Part shown: one piece after another, positions 15,981 through 26,113 of the stretch
Layout of the letters: every line of letters starts with the position of its first letter
Position numbering within the stretch: the first letter of the stretch is position 1
Origin: Actinomycetota bacterium
GTDB lineage: Bacteria; Actinomycetota; Thermoleophilia; RBG-16-64-13
Assembly (NCBI GenBank): GCA_016278725.1
Contig: JADQBG010000003.1
Location: 1-64,000, forward strand
Direction: 5' to 3'
DNA: 64,000 nt
Made by a program: the position numbers and the translations under genes
Notes under the pieces: model-generated
Databases searched by the model: none
Told to the model about the DNA's origin: nothing
Seen by the model: only the letters and a program-made list of their open reading frames with translations

Positions 15981-17352
15981 GCTCCAACAGGCCCACCGCC
16001 TCGATGTGCGGCGTGTGGGGAAACATGTCCACCGGGGTGACTCGAACCAACCGGTAGCCGTGCTCGGCGAAGTCCTTGAGATTGTCGGCCATCGTCGCGG
16101 GATTGCAGGATACGTAGACGATCCGGGCCGGGCGCGCCGCCGCGGCCCTCATGATGACCTTCTTGGCGAGTCCCCCACGGGGCGGGTCGAGCACCACGAC
16201 GTCCGGTTTTTCCAGTCCGGGCGGGAGGGCGGCGCGGCCCTCCAAGACCTCTTTCAGCACCACGCGCGCGTTGCCCTCGAGAAAGGTGGCGTTGCCGATG
16301 CCGTTGAGGCGGGCGTTGTCCCGGGCGTCTTCGACCGCGGGGCCGACCACCTCGATGCCGAGCACGGCGCGGGCCCGGCGGGCGAGATAGAGGGCGATGG
16401 AGCCGATCCCCGAGTAGAGATCCCACACCACCTCATGGCCGGTGAGACCGGCTTCCTCGGCCGCCCGGGCGTAGAGGGTTTCGGCCATCTCGGTGTTCGT
16501 CTGGAAGAAGGCGTCGATCGATACCTTGAAGCGCAGCCCGCCCAACTCCTCGAAAAGAAAGGAGCGGCCGTGGAGCACCCGGTGGGGAAGGGCGGTTGCC
16601 ACCTCGGCCTGACCGGCGTTGGAGGCGTGGAGGATGCCGACCATTTTCGGAAACTCGGGCAGGAGGGCTTCCGGCAGACCCGGGGGCAGCTCGCCGGGAG
16701 CGGTCGCCAGGCTGATCAGCAACTCGTTCGTGGCCCGCCCCTCCCGGACGGTCAGATGGCGGAAGTACCCGGTCTGGGAGCGGGGATCCCAGCCCGGACG
16801 CCCGGTCTTTCTGATCCATTGCTCGACCCGCGTGCGCACCGTCTCCGCCTCGGGGGAGATCAGGTGACATTCGGTCATCGGGAGCACTTGGTCCCATCTT
16901 CCCGGGGGATGAAAGCCCACCAGCGGTCCCTCGGGCCCCGGGCCGATGGAGAACTCCACCTTGTTGCGGTAGCGCCAGGGTTCCTCCATGCCGATAACGG
17001 GCCGAACCTCGAAGTCGGTCAGTCCGCCCAAGCGCTCGAGCGACTCCCGCACCTGCCTCTCCTTGTACTTCAGCTGCGTCGGATAGGCCAGGCTCTGCCA
17101 GCGGCAGCCGCCGCAGGAGCCGTAGTGGCGGCAAGCCGCGCCTATGCGGTCCGGCGAAGGCCGGAGAATGGATTCCAGGCGCGCCTCGGCATAGCGGCGC
17201 TTCGCTTTGGTGACCACCGCGCGCACCCGGTCGCCGGGGACACCGCCGGCAACGAAAACCACGAGGCCGTCCACGCGGCTTACCCCCTGTCCGCCGAACG
17301 CCAGGTTGTCTATTTCCAGTTCGAGTTGGGTGCCGCGATGCGGGCGTTCCAC
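15970..17352 (-). CDS. rlmD: TrmA/RlmD-type tRNA or 23S rRNA (uracil-5-)-methyltransferase
   Basis: A 460-residue SAM-dependent RNA methyltransferase. An N-terminal TRAM domain (residues ~8-62) is followed by a Cys cluster for [4Fe-4S] (CRHYGSCGGCRWQSL). The C-terminal Rossmann domain has DLYSGIGSIALYLARRA for SAM binding, VLDPPRGG, and VSCNPATMADNL with the catalytic Cys. RlmD methylates U1939 of E. coli 23S rRNA; the exact target here could also be a paralogue's site, so the symbol is a family-level name. GTG 17352 has GAGGAG upstream. It runs divergently from the EamA transporter. Confidence 0.87.
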   Translation of the reverse strand: MERPHRGTQLELEIDNLAFGGQGVSRVDGLVVFVAGGVPGDRVRAVVTKAKRRYAEARLESILRPSPDRIGAACRHYGSCGGCRWQSLAYPTQLKYKERQVRESLERLGGLTDFEVRPVIGMEEPWRYRNKVEFSIGPGPEGPLVGFHPPGRWDQVLPMTECHLISPEAETVRTRVEQWIRKTGRPGWDPRSQTGYFRHLTVREGRATNELLISLATAPGELPPGLPEALLPEFPKMVGILHASNAGQAEVATALPHRVLHGRSFLFEELGGLRFKVSIDAFFQTNTEMAETLYARAAEEAGLTGHEVVWDLYSGIGSIALYLARRARAVLGIEVVGPAVEDARDNARLNGIGNATFLEGNARVVLKEVLEGRAALPPGLEKPDVVVLDPPRGGLAKKVIMRAAAARPARIVYVSCNPATMADNLKDFAEHGYRLVRVTPVDMFPHTPHIEAVGLLEPTS

Positions 17353-17414
17353 CGGTTCTCCTCGCCTGAGATGACTTCTTTCTGCCCTTGAGCAGCGTGT
17401 TACTATACGCCGCC

Positions 17415-18446
17415 TTGCCCGCCTTCAGACGACATCTGCCCGAGTTCCTGCTGATCGGCGTGACCATGGTTTGGGGCGCGACCTTCGTCTTGGTGAAGGA
17501 CGCCGTGTCCGTCTACCCCACCCTGCCCTTCCTGGCCATCCGCTTCAGCATCGCCGCGTTTCTGATGGCGGCGCTGATCCCTCTGGTCCGCCGCGTCCCC
17601 TGGCGGTCGGCGCGGGCCACGGAGCCGGCGTCTTTCGGGGCGGCCTTGCCCCCGACGCTGGCCGAGGAGATGGAGACCGAGGTTCGGCCCAGGCGCCGCC
17701 GCGGCCTGCTGTTCGCCGGAACCCTGATGGGCATCTTTCTGTCGGCGGGCTATGTGTTCCAGACGCTGGGGCTGGAGGTAACCACCGCCTCCAACGCGGG
17801 CTTCATCACCGGGATGTTCGTGGTGCTGGTGCCCCTGCTCGAGCTGTTGCTGTGGCGGCGTTGGGTGGGAGGGCGGGCGCTCATCGGCGCCACCATCGCC
17901 TTCGCCGGTTTGGTGCTCCTTTCCGGAGGCGCGGGCGCCGGCGAGCTGCGCGGTGATCTGCTCGTATTTCTCTGCGCCCTGGGCTTCGCCGCTCACATCC
18001 TGGCGACCGCGCGCTACGCGGCCAACCACGATCCTCTGATTCTGAACGCCCTGCAGTTGGGCATGGTCGCCCTGGTGACCACGGCGCTCACCTTGGCCGC
18101 CTGGGGCACGGGCTCCCTGACCGACCTGGGCTGGCCCCGGGACGGCCAGGTCTGGTGGGCCCTCGGCATCACGGCGGTGTTCGCCTCCACCTTGGCTTTT
18201 CTGATCCAGACCTTCGCCCAACGCTACGCCCCCCCGACCCGCACGGCTCTGATCCTGACTCTCGAGCCGGTCTTCGCCGGAGCGTTTGGCTTTGCGCTTG
18301 CCGGCGAGCGGCTGAGTTTGGCCGGCTGGGTGGGGGCCATTTTGATAATGACCGGGATCCTGCTCGCGGAGTTCCGCCGCGAGGGCGGCAGGAAGCAGAC
18401 GGCCCGAGAGGTGAGTCCCGGGCCTGTTCCCATCCGCGATCCCTAG
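17415..18446 (+). CDS. EamA/DMT family transporter
   Basis: Ten hydrophobic segments arranged as two EamA repeats: EFLLIGVTMVWGATFVLVKD at the N-terminus, LGLEVTTASNAGFITGMFVV, and in the second repeat TLAFLIQTFAQRYAPPTRTA with LEPVFAGAFGFALAGERLS. A cytoplasmic loop of ~40 residues is inserted after segment 2. Substrate unknown (metabolite or amino-acid exporter in many relatives). The start is ambiguous: a TTG at 17388 is in frame, but a TACTAT -10-like element at 17401-17406 lies 8 bases before TTG 17415, which would suit a leaderless transcript. The last codons lie inside an 18-bp tandem repeat. Confidence 0.8.
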   Translation: MPAFRRHLPEFLLIGVTMVWGATFVLVKDAVSVYPTLPFLAIRFSIAAFLMAALIPLVRRVPWRSARATEPASFGAALPPTLAEEMETEVRPRRRRGLLFAGTLMGIFLSAGYVFQTLGLEVTTASNAGFITGMFVVLVPLLELLLWRRWVGGRALIGATIAFAGLVLLSGGAGAGELRGDLLVFLCALGFAAHILATARYAANHDPLILNALQLGMVALVTTALTLAAWGTGSLTDLGWPRDGQVWWALGITAVFASTLAFLIQTFAQRYAPPTRTALILTLEPVFAGAFGFALAGERLSLAGWVGAILIMTGILLAEFRREGGRKQTAREVSPGPVPIRDP

Positions 18447-18502
18447 ACCATCCGCGATCCCTGGACCATCCGCGATCCCTAGGTCATCGCGGTCCCTAGA
18501 AC
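18431..18502. repeat. Four degenerate copies of an 18-bp tandem repeat
   Basis: Copies begin at 18431, 18449, 18467 and 18485; the unit is close to CATCCGCGATCCCTAGAC. Copies 1-3 differ by one to two bases, copy 4 by more. The array holds the end of the EamA gene (stop 18444-18446) and the last two codons and stop of the opposing clpB, so copy-number change would alter both C-termini. Confidence 0.85.
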
Positions 18503-21099
18503 GGCGAGGGGCCGGCCGCCTGCTCGGCCGTGCGGAAGGTCAAGCCTTCGGGGCTGGAGTCGACCAACACTCGGGACCCGTCCCGGAATTCGCCCTTGAG
18601 CAGGCCCAGCGCCACCTGGTCCTGAATCTCTTTCTGAATGAGCCGCTTGAGCGGGCGCGCTCCATAGGCGGGATCGTAACCCCGTTCGGCCAGATAGGCC
18701 CGCGCGCCATCGCTGAGCTCCAGGGCGATCTCCCTCTCGGCCAGCCTTCCGCGCAACAGCTCCAACTGGATATCGACGATCCGCTTGATGTCGGCCCGGC
18801 TCAGCCGGTGAAACAGCACGATCTCGTCCACCCGGTTGAGGAACTCCGGCTTGAACTCCACCCGCATGATGTCCATCACCCGGTCGTGCATCTGCTGCTC
18901 GGTCAGATCGGGGTCCAAGATGTACTGGCTGCCGATGTTCGAGGTCATGATGATCACCGCGTTCTTGAAGTCCACGGTGCGGCCCTGCCCGTCGGTCAGC
19001 CGGCCGTCGTCCAGTATTTGCAGGAGCACGTTGAAGACATCGCTGTGCGCTTTCTCGATCTCGTCCAGGAGCAGGACGCTGTAGGGCCGCCGGCGGACGG
19101 CCTCGGTCAGGTAGCCGCCCTCCTCGTAGCCCACGTAGCCCGGGGGCGCCCCGATCAGCCGGGCCACGGAGTGCTTCTCCATGAATTCGGACATGTCGAT
19201 GCGCACCATGGCCCGCTCGTCGTCGAACAGGTACTCGGCCAGCGCCCGCGCCAGTTCGGTCTTGCCCACGCCCGTGGGCCCCAGGAAGATGAAGCTGCCG
19301 ATGGGACGGTTGGGATCCTGCAGACCGGCGCGGGCGCGGCGGATGGCGTTGGAAACGGCCTCGACCGCTTCCTCCTGGCCGATCACGCGCTGGTGCAGCC
19401 TTTCCTCCATGTGGACCAGCTTGGCGACCTCGCTTTCGAGCAGGCGGCTGACCGGGATCCCGGTCCACTTGCCCACGACCTCGGCGATGTCCTCGTCATC
19501 GACCTCTTCTTTCAGCATCCGCTGTTCGCGCTGCAGGTCCTCGAGGCGCTCGTTGTTGGTGGCGAGCTCCCGCTCGAGTTCGGGAATGCGCCCGTAGCGC
19601 AGCTCGGCCGCTCGTTCCAGGTCGGTTTCCCGCTCGGCGCGCTCGGCCTCCGCGCGGGTCTGCTCGATCTCCTCTTTGAGCCCGCGGATCTCCTGGATGG
19701 CCTCCTTCTCGGCCTGCCAGTGGGCCTTCATGGCGTCGGCCTTCTCCCGCAGCTCGGCAAGTTCCGCCTCGATGGCTTCCCGCCGGTCCACCGAGGCCGG
19801 ATCGGTCTCCTTCTTCAGGGCCTGCCGCTCGATCTCCAACTGCTTCATCCGCCGCTCGACCTCATCGATCTCCGTCGGCATCGAGTCGATTTCTATGCGC
19901 AACCGGCTGGCGGCCTCGTCCACCAGGTCGATGGCCTTGTCCGGCAGGAAGCGGTCGGTGATGTAGCGGTCGGAGAGCAGCGCCGCCGCCAGGAGCGCCC
20001 CGTCCTGGATGCGGACGCCGTGGTGAACCTCGTAGCGCTCCTTCAGCCCGCGGAGAATGGCGACCGTGTCTTGAACCGAAGGCTCTCCCACCACCACCGG
20101 CTGGAATCGCCGCTCGAGGGCGGCGTCCTTCTCCACGTGCTTGCGGTACTCGTCCAAGGTGGTGGCCCCCACCATGCGCAGCTCGCCGCGCGCCAGCATC
20201 GGTTTGAGCATGTTGGAGGCATCCATGGCTCCCTCGGCCGCGCCGGCACCGATCACCGTGTGCATCTCGTCGATAAAGGTGATGATCTGCCCTTCGGAGT
20301 CGGCGATCTCCTTTAGCACCGCCTTCAAGCGCTCTTCGAACTCGCCGCGGTATTTGGCCCCCGCCACCATCGCGCCCATGTCCAGGGCGATGAGCCGCTT
20401 GTCCTTGAGCCCCTCGGGAACGTCTCCGGAAACGATGCGCTGGGCCAGGCCTTCGACGATGGCGGTCTTGCCCACGCCGGGTTCGCCGATCAGCACCGGG
20501 TTGTTCTTCGTGCGCCGGCTGAGCACCTGGATGACCCGCCGGATTTCGTCGTCGCGCCCGATCACTGGGTCCAACCGGCCTCGGCGGGCCTGTTCGGTCA
20601 GGTCACGGCCAAACCGCTCGAGAGACTGGTACTTGTCTTCGGCATTGGGATCTTCGGCGCGGTGGCTGCCGCGGAGGTCGCGCAGCACCTGACTGATCGC
20701 GTCCTTGGTCACTCCGTGATCGCGCAGGGTGTTTCCCGTCCAATCGTTCTCGTCGGTCAGGGCCATCAGCACGTGCTCGCTGGAAACATAAGCGTCTCCC
20801 ATGCCCTGGGCGTCGCTCTGCGCCCGGTCGAGCGCCTGCCGAAGTCTGGGGCTGAAGGAAGGTTGGGCGCCGCCGGAAACGTGGGAGAGGCGCTCCAGTT
20901 GCTGCGCGGCCTGAGCCCGGAGGCCCGAATGGTTGACTCCGATCCGCTCCAGGATCGGGACGGTGAGGCCACCTTCCTGGTCGAGCAGCGCGGCCAGCAG
21001 GTGCTCGGTCTCTATCTGGGGGTTCGCAGCGCTTTGAGCCAATTGCTGCGCGCGGCCCAGCGCCTCCTGAGCCTTTATGGTGAATTTCTCCAGCTGCAT
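18496..21099 (-). CDS. clpB: ATP-dependent disaggregase ClpB
   Basis: An 867-residue Hsp100 chaperone that threads aggregated proteins with DnaK help. The N-terminal double Clp_N domain begins [20 protein letters not shown]. The first AAA+ module has Walker A GEPGVGKT, and the ClpB-type coiled-coil middle domain spans ~400-530 ([19 protein letters not shown]). The second AAA+ module has GPTGVGKT and [11 protein letters not shown]. Length and order match the full family, and the usual C-terminal domain is present. The ATG at 21099 follows GGGAGTGAGAG. I found no complete HspR (HAIR) box upstream, only TTGAGT half-sites. It may still be co-regulated with the nearby dnaK operon. Confidence 0.96.
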   Translation of the reverse strand: MQLEKFTIKAQEALGRAQQLAQSAANPQIETEHLLAALLDQEGGLTVPILERIGVNHSGLRAQAAQQLERLSHVSGGAQPSFSPRLRQALDRAQSDAQGMGDAYVSSEHVLMALTDENDWTGNTLRDHGVTKDAISQVLRDLRGSHRAEDPNAEDKYQSLERFGRDLTEQARRGRLDPVIGRDDEIRRVIQVLSRRTKNNPVLIGEPGVGKTAIVEGLAQRIVSGDVPEGLKDKRLIALDMGAMVAGAKYRGEFEERLKAVLKEIADSEGQIITFIDEMHTVIGAGAAEGAMDASNMLKPMLARGELRMVGATTLDEYRKHVEKDAALERRFQPVVVGEPSVQDTVAILRGLKERYEVHHGVRIQDGALLAAALLSDRYITDRFLPDKAIDLVDEAASRLRIEIDSMPTEIDEVERRMKQLEIERQALKKETDPASVDRREAIEAELAELREKADAMKAHWQAEKEAIQEIRGLKEEIEQTRAEAERAERETDLERAAELRYGRIPELERELATNNERLEDLQREQRMLKEEVDDEDIAEVVGKWTGIPVSRLLESEVAKLVHMEERLHQRVIGQEEAVEAVSNAIRRARAGLQDPNRPIGSFIFLGPTGVGKTELARALAEYLFDDERAMVRIDMSEFMEKHSVARLIGAPPGYVGYEEGGYLTEAVRRRPYSVLLLDEIEKAHSDVFNVLLQILDDGRLTDGQGRTVDFKNAVIIMTSNIGSQYILDPDLTEQQMHDRVMDIMRVEFKPEFLNRVDEIVLFHRLSRADIKRIVDIQLELLRGRLAEREIALELSDGARAYLAERGYDPAYGARPLKRLIQKEIQDQVALGLLKGEFRDGSRVLVDSSPEGLTFRTAEQAAGPSPF

Positions 21100-21264
21100 C
21101 TCTCACTCCCGATCTGAGGGCTTCGTCCTGATATCGCTCGGTTCGGACTCAATAAAGTTTATAGCAACCGACTCAGATATACAACAGGAAGCGATGCCCG
21201 GTGAGGCCCGTCGGGGGCGGCCGGCGTTTGCTCCCGGACGGCCGGAGAGCTCTCGCGTTCGACC

Positions 21265-23388
21265 TTAGGGCGCGGCCGGGGGCTCGGTTATCGGAGGTGC
21301 CAAAGTCGTGGGAGGCTGGGTGATCGGCGGCGCCAGGGTCGACGGCGGCTGGGTGATGGGAGGGGCAAGGGTGGTTCCCGGGCCCAGCGTCGTGGAGGTG
21401 GAACTGGGCGGCCGTTCGTCCACGGGAATCTTCTTGCGCGCGTAAGTGGTCTCGACGTCTCGGTACTTGACGGGCGAGTCCGGCTCCGCGAAATCGGTGA
21501 CCGGGTAGTCTTTCATGATGCGGCCCATGAATTTGCCCCAGATGATGGCGGGGAAACTGCCGCCCGTCACCCGGCGCCCGTGGACGTTCCTCATTTCGAT
21601 CTGGGCCTCGGGGTGTCCCATCCAGACCGACGTCGAGATCTGTGGAGTGTAACCGCTGAACCAGGCGTCGCGGAAGTTCTGCGCGGTGCCGGTCTTGCCG
21701 GCCGCGGGCCGGCCGATCTGGGCGTTGGTCCCGGTGCCCGCCTGGATGTTCTTGATCAGGATTTGCGTGACAGCGTAGGCCACGCCCTCGGAGATCGCCT
21801 GGGTGGCTTTGCGCTTGGACTCGTAGATCACGCGGTTGTTGGAGTCCTTCACCTCGAGAATGATTCGTGGTTCTACGTGCTCGCCCTGGTTGGCCAGAGT
21901 GCCGTACGCCGACGCCATTTCGAGCGGGGAGACCCCGTGGGTGAGGCCTCCCAGGATTATGGCCGGGTTGGGCGAGAGCGGCGAGGTGATGCCCATTCGC
22001 TTGGCGGTGTCCACGATCCGCTGCGGAGTCACGTCCATGGCCAACTGGGCGTAGACCGAGTTGTCGCTTCGAAGGGTCGCCTGCACCAGGGTGGAGGCAC
22101 CGTAGTAGTTGTGCGAGAAGGTCTGCACCTTCCAGGGCTTGCTGCCGGGGATGTCGAACTCCACGGGGCGTGAATCGTAGATGGTGGTGGCGGGGTTCAT
22201 GCCCATCTCGATGGCGGCGGTGAGGCCGAAGGTCTTGAAAGCCGAACCCGGCTGCCGCTTGGCCTGAGCGGCCAGGTTGAACTTGGAGTTGTCGTAGTCG
22301 CTGCTGCCGACCATCGCGCGGATCAGGCCGCTGTCCGGGTCGACCGCCACCAGGGCCGCCGAAGGGTCTCCGGGCTGGTCCAGGGTGTCCTTGATGGCCC
22401 ATTCACCGTGGCGCTGGTAGGCGGGATTGATGCTGGTGCCCACGCTGAGGCCCCCCTCGAACACCCGGTCGACGCCGAACATCTCGATCAGCTGCTTCTT
22501 GACGTAGTCCACGACGTAGGGCTCGCGCACCTCTTCATATATGGAGGAAGGCGCCAGCTCGAGCGGGGCCGCAACGGCGCGTTGATACTCCTCGATGGTG
22601 ATGTATTCGTTGAACCACATCCGCTGCAGAACCGTGTTGCGCCGTTCCTTGGCCGCATCCGGATTGATCCTCGGGTTGTAACGGCTGGGGGCCTGGGGCA
22701 GACCCGCGAGCATAGCCGCCTCCTCCAAGCTGAGATCGGCGGGATACTTGTTGAAGTAGGTGCGCGAGGCCGCCTGAATGCCGTAGGCGTTCGAGCCGAA
22801 ATACACCGTGTTGAGATAGAGGTCCAGGATCTCGTCCTTGGACATCAACTCCTCCATCTGCAGGGCCAGCGCCATCTCGTCGAGCTTTCGCTCGAGGGAT
22901 TGGTCGGTGCGGTCAAGATAGAGCGTGCCGACCAACTGCATGGTCAGAGTGGAGAAGCCCTCGTTGATGCCTTCGGCCTGCACGTTGGCGATGAAAGCCC
23001 TGACCGCCGCTTCGGCGTCGACCCCCTGGTGCTCGTAGAAGCGTTCATCCTCTATGGCCACGATCGCATTCTTGGCAACCGCCGGGATGCGCTCGCCGCC
23101 GATGATCTCCCGGTTCTCCACGCCGTGCAGGTAGGCGAGCAGGGTGCCGTCGGCCGCGTATATCCGGGTGGTCTGGGGCAACTCGACCCTCCGCTGGTCC
23201 TCCAGCTGAGGAATGTCCTTGCTGACGGCCGACGCCACCTGCAGGCCCACGGTGACGGTGCCCACGGCCAGGAGCGCGAGAAAGAACGGGGCAAAAGCGA
23301 GCGCAACCAGAATCGCGCGGTTCAGGCCCCGCTTGGTCTTCGCCCGTCGCCTGCGGCGGGCGTGAAGAGTCGAATAGCGATGTGCCAT
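21265..23388 (-). CDS. Class A penicillin-binding protein (transglycosylase/transpeptidase)
   Basis: A 707-residue bifunctional peptidoglycan synthase. One membrane anchor (residues ~25-50) follows an Arg/Lys-rich cytosolic start. The GT51 domain carries AIEDERFYEHQGVD with its catalytic Glu, then GFSTLTMQL. The transpeptidase has the serine motif RQPGSAFKTF (SxxK), SDNS (SxN) and KTGTAQ (KTG). After the catalytic domain the protein ends in a Thr/Pro-rich tail made of repeated TLAPPITQPP units. On the minus strand TACAAT lies 9 bases before ATG 23388, so the mRNA leader is very short. It is transcribed away from dnaK. Confidence 0.93.
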   Translation of the reverse strand: MAHRYSTLHARRRRRAKTKRGLNRAILVALAFAPFFLALLAVGTVTVGLQVASAVSKDIPQLEDQRRVELPQTTRIYAADGTLLAYLHGVENREIIGGERIPAVAKNAIVAIEDERFYEHQGVDAEAAVRAFIANVQAEGINEGFSTLTMQLVGTLYLDRTDQSLERKLDEMALALQMEELMSKDEILDLYLNTVYFGSNAYGIQAASRTYFNKYPADLSLEEAAMLAGLPQAPSRYNPRINPDAAKERRNTVLQRMWFNEYITIEEYQRAVAAPLELAPSSIYEEVREPYVVDYVKKQLIEMFGVDRVFEGGLSVGTSINPAYQRHGEWAIKDTLDQPGDPSAALVAVDPDSGLIRAMVGSSDYDNSKFNLAAQAKRQPGSAFKTFGLTAAIEMGMNPATTIYDSRPVEFDIPGSKPWKVQTFSHNYYGASTLVQATLRSDNSVYAQLAMDVTPQRIVDTAKRMGITSPLSPNPAIILGGLTHGVSPLEMASAYGTLANQGEHVEPRIILEVKDSNNRVIYESKRKATQAISEGVAYAVTQILIKNIQAGTGTNAQIGRPAAGKTGTAQNFRDAWFSGYTPQISTSVWMGHPEAQIEMRNVHGRRVTGGSFPAIIWGKFMGRIMKDYPVTDFAEPDSPVKYRDVETTYARKKIPVDERPPSSTSTTLGPGTTLAPPITQPPSTLAPPITQPPTTLAPPITEPPAAP
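21268..21390 (-). repeat. Tandem 33-bp repeats encoding Pro/Thr tail of the PBP
   Basis: About three to four copies of an 11-residue unit of the form TLAPPIT(Q/E)PP(S/T/A) form the extreme C-terminus of the class A PBP. Such tails are probably wall-spanning or interaction segments and vary in length between strains. Confidence 0.75.
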
Positions 23389-23503
23389 GGCCCAGACATT
23401 GTAGCGGACCGGCGTCGCTGTCGTTAACCTTGGCGCCCGGGCGGGTATCTACACTTTGCATAATGAACTTTGATAATGCTGCCATCAAGGCGCGCTGCGG
23501 GGA

Positions 23504-23524
23504 GTTGACAGTCCGCGACTCACA
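23504..23524 (+). promoter_or_regulatory. Degenerate HAIR-like HspR operator
   Basis: The HAIR consensus is CTTGAGT-N7-ACTCAAG. Here GTTGACA-N7-ACTCACA overlaps the -35 and spacer; TTGA and ACTCA match and the spacing is exact. The inner and outer bases differ. The call relies on context: an actinobacterial dnaK operon ending in hspR. Confidence 0.4.
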
Positions 23525-23533
23525 TTTTATAAT
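23505..23533 (+). promoter_or_regulatory. Consensus sigma-70 promoter of the dnaK operon
   Basis: TTGACA at 23505-23510 and TATAAT at 23528-23533, separated by exactly 17 bp, match the housekeeping consensus at all 12 positions. Transcription would begin near 23540, about 57 bases before the dnaK ATG. A promoter this strong would need a repressor at normal temperature, consistent with HspR encoded at the end of the operon. Confidence 0.85.
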
Positions 23534-23535
23534 GA

Positions 23536-23547
23536 GTTCAGCTGAAC
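23536..23547. promoter_or_regulatory. Perfect 12-bp palindrome at the dnaK transcription start
   Basis: GTTCAGCTGAAC begins 3 bases after the -10 box and covers the likely start site. It is a plausible repressor site or a 5' mRNA hairpin. No known regulator is assigned. Confidence 0.5.
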
Positions 23548-23596
23548 GAACTACTTGAATCCGGCGGCGAGGAACGAAGGGAACAGTGGAAACGCT

Positions 23597-25501
23597 ATGG
23601 GCAGGATAATCGGCATCGACCTGGGAACCACCAACTCGGCAATGGGGGTACTCGAGGGCGGAGAGCCCACGATCATCCCGAACGCCGAGGGTGGGCGGAT
23701 CACACCATCCGTGGTCGCCTTCTCGAAGACCGGAGAGCGGCTGGTCGGGACTGTGGCCAAGCGGCAGGCGGTCACCAATCCCCAGAACACCATCTTCTCC
23801 ATCAAGCGCTTCATGGGGCGCAAGTACTCGCAGGTATCCGAAGAGATGAAGATCGTGCCCTATGAGGTCGAACAAGGTCCCAATCAGGACGTGCGGGTCG
23901 ACATTCAGGGCAAACAGTACAGCCCGCCCGAAATCTCCGCGATGATCCTGCAGAAACTGAAGCGCGACGCCGAGGCCTATCTGGGCGAAGAGGTGACGGA
24001 CGCGGTGATCACCGTGCCCGCTTACTTCGACGACGCCCAACGTCAGGCCACAAAAGACGCGGGCCGCATCGCCGGCCTGAACGTGCGCCGGATCATCAAT
24101 GAACCCACCGCGGCCTCGCTGGCCTACGGCATGGATAAGGAAACCGACCAGACCATCCTGGTTTTCGACCTGGGCGGGGGTACCTTCGACGTTTCCATCC
24201 TGGAACTCGGCGAAGGTGTCTTCGAAGTCAAGGCGACCAACGGCGATACGCATCTGGGCGGCGACAACTTCGACAAGGCGATCGTCGACTGGATCGTGGC
24301 CGAGTTCAAGCGCGACAAGGGCATCGACCTGGCCAAGGACAAAGCGGCTCTGCAGCGCCTCTACGAGGCGGCGGAGAAGGCCAAGGTGGAACTCTCCTCG
24401 GCGATGGAGACCAGCATCAACCTGCCCTTCATCACCATGGACGAGAGCGGACCGCTCCACCTGGAGATGACCCTGACCCGGGCCAAACTCGAGGAACTGA
24501 CGCGCGAGCTGATCGGGCGCACGGTGGGCCCGACCAAGCAGGCCATGCAGGACGCGGGCCTCTCGGCGGGCGACATCGACCAGGTGATCCTGGTGGGCGG
24601 GATGACCCGCATGCCCGCTGTGCAGGAAAAGGTGCGCGAGGTTGCCGGGAAGGAACCCCACAAGGGGATCAATCCGGACGAAGTCGTAGCCCTGGGCGCG
24701 GCCATCCAAGGCGGCGTGCTCGCGGGTGACGTCAAGGACGTGCTGCTTCTCGACGTGACTCCGCTCTCTCTGGGCATCGAGACCAAAGGTGGCGTGTTCA
24801 CCCGCCTAATCGAGCGCAACACCACGATCCCCACGCGCAAGAGCGAGATCTTCTCGACCGCGGATGACAATCAGACCTCGGTGGAGATCCACGTGCTGCA
24901 AGGCGAGCGGGAGATGGCCGCCTACAACAAGACGCTGGGCAAGTTCCAGCTGATGGGCATCCCGCCGGCACCCCGGGGGATCCCCCAGATCGAAGTGGCC
25001 TTCGACATCGACGCCAACGGCATCGTGCACGTTTCGGCTAAGGACATGGCCACCGGCAACGAGCAGAAGATCCAGATCCAGAGCTCGAGCGGTCTTAACG
25101 AATCCGAGATCGACCAGATGGTCAAAGACGCCGAATCGCACTCCGACGAGGACAGGCGCCGCCGCGAGGTGGTCGAAACCCGCAACCAGGCGGAGAACCT
25201 GGTCTACTCGACGCGCAAGTCCCTCAAGGACATTGGCGACAAGGTGGATGAGGAGACCCGGAACTCGATCGACGCCGCCGCCAACGACTTGGAAGAGGCA
25301 ATGAAGACGGATGACGTCGAGGCCATCAAGGCCAAGATGGCTACCCTGCAGGAGGCAGCCTACAAGCTGAGCGAGGCCGCGTATCAGACCGCTGCCGGGC
25401 AGCAGGGGCCGGCCGGTGGACCGTCGGCCGACGGCGGAGCCGGCGGCGCCGAGGAAGAGGTGGTCGAGGAAGCCGACTACGAGGTCATCGACGAGGAGTA
25501 G
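23597..25501 (+). CDS. dnaK: Chaperone DnaK (Hsp70)
   Basis: A 634-residue ATP-driven Hsp70. The N-terminal ATPase domain starts [20 protein letters not shown], with [20 protein letters not shown] and [13 protein letters not shown]. The interdomain linker [19 protein letters not shown] leads to the substrate-binding domain and a helical lid, ending in acidic [19 protein letters not shown] 23597 is chosen because [12 protein letters not shown] aligns with the family start; a TTG at 23555 is in frame but adds 14 unlikely residues. It is first in dnaK-hsp20-grpE-dnaJ-hspR, driven by the consensus promoter at 23505-23533. Confidence 0.97.
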   Translation: MGRIIGIDLGTTNSAMGVLEGGEPTIIPNAEGGRITPSVVAFSKTGERLVGTVAKRQAVTNPQNTIFSIKRFMGRKYSQVSEEMKIVPYEVEQGPNQDVRVDIQGKQYSPPEISAMILQKLKRDAEAYLGEEVTDAVITVPAYFDDAQRQATKDAGRIAGLNVRRIINEPTAASLAYGMDKETDQTILVFDLGGGTFDVSILELGEGVFEVKATNGDTHLGGDNFDKAIVDWIVAEFKRDKGIDLAKDKAALQRLYEAAEKAKVELSSAMETSINLPFITMDESGPLHLEMTLTRAKLEELTRELIGRTVGPTKQAMQDAGLSAGDIDQVILVGGMTRMPAVQEKVREVAGKEPHKGINPDEVVALGAAIQGGVLAGDVKDVLLLDVTPLSLGIETKGGVFTRLIERNTTIPTRKSEIFSTADDNQTSVEIHVLQGEREMAAYNKTLGKFQLMGIPPAPRGIPQIEVAFDIDANGIVHVSAKDMATGNEQKIQIQSSSGLNESEIDQMVKDAESHSDEDRRRREVVETRNQAENLVYSTRKSLKDIGDKVDEETRNSIDAAANDLEEAMKTDDVEAIKAKMATLQEAAYKLSEAAYQTAAGQQGPAGGPSADGGAGGAEEEVVEEADYEVIDEE

Positions 25502-25563
25502 GCCGAGCACTTGGGCCCGGTATCGGGTCCAGGGCGGAAACGTAGCAGAAAGGAGAAAACGAG

Positions 25564-26067
25564 ATGGCAATCGTGCGCTGGGATCCTTATCGTGACATGC
25601 TGGCGCTGCAGGATGAGGTGAACCGCTCGCTGCGCCGGTTTGCCGGAGGAAGCGAGGTGCAGCGCGAGAGTTGGATGCCTTCGATCGACGTCCTCGAGAC
25701 CAAGGAGGCGATCAAGCTCAAGGCGGAGTTGGCGGGCATGGACCCGGACGACATCAGCCTCGAGGTCGAGGACAACGTCCTCACTCTGAGTGGGGAGCGC
25801 CGCTTCGAGGAAGAGGTCGACGAGGATAAGTACTACCGCATCGAGCGGCGGTACGGCTCGTTCACCCGCTCGATGTCGCTGCCCCAGGGCATCGACAGCG
25901 AGAAGATCGACGCTCACTACGAGAACGGCATTCTCGAGATCACCATCCCGAAGGCCGAGCAGGCGAGACCCAAGAAGATCTCGGTAGGGCGCGGCGATTC
26001 CGGATCGCGGACCGTGGAGACCGAGACTCACGGGGATTCGACGGGCTCGTCCGGCGGCGGAGAGTAG
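25564..26067 (+). CDS. Small heat-shock protein, Hsp20/alpha-crystallin family
   Basis: A 167-residue holdase that binds unfolding proteins without ATP. The alpha-crystallin domain runs from about residue 38 (SWMPSIDVLETKEAIKLKAE) to ~135, with the L-x-I/V-x-GER strand (VLTLSGERRFEE) and ending ENGILEITIPKAEQARPKKI. The N-terminus MAIVRWDPYRDMLALQDEVN is the standard start. A Ser/Gly-rich tail follows. AAAGGAG precedes the ATG. It lies between dnaK and grpE, an arrangement not typical of the actinobacterial dnaK operon, which suggests joint heat-shock control. Confidence 0.94.
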   Translation: MAIVRWDPYRDMLALQDEVNRSLRRFAGGSEVQRESWMPSIDVLETKEAIKLKAELAGMDPDDISLEVEDNVLTLSGERRFEEEVDEDKYYRIERRYGSFTRSMSLPQGIDSEKIDAHYENGILEITIPKAEQARPKKISVGRGDSGSRTVETETHGDSTGSSGGGE

Positions 26068-26077
26068 TCTGAGCGAC

Positions 26078-26113
26078 GGGCTGCCGCCGCGCCCCAGGGG
26101 CCGGCGGCAGCCC
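26078..26113 (+). terminator. Strong intercistronic hairpin between hsp20 and grpE
   Basis: GGGCTGCCGCC and GGCGGCAGCCC form a perfect 11-bp stem, and the loop contains CCCC/GGGG that can extend it. Only TATTTGT follows, so it is a weak intrinsic terminator at best. It would either reduce read-through into grpE-dnaJ-hspR or protect the dnaK-hsp20 transcript from 3' decay. Confidence 0.65.

Noticed and set aside
18431-18502. CRISPR array
   Set aside because: The units are contiguous without spacers and the unit is only 18 bp.
18808-20316. 502-codon open frame opposite clpB
   Set aside because: Shadow of clpB with biased composition and no recognisable domain.
21100-21200. HspR (HAIR) box upstream of clpB
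   Set aside because: Only TTGAGT half-sites are present; no partner ACTCAA lies at 7-bp spacing.
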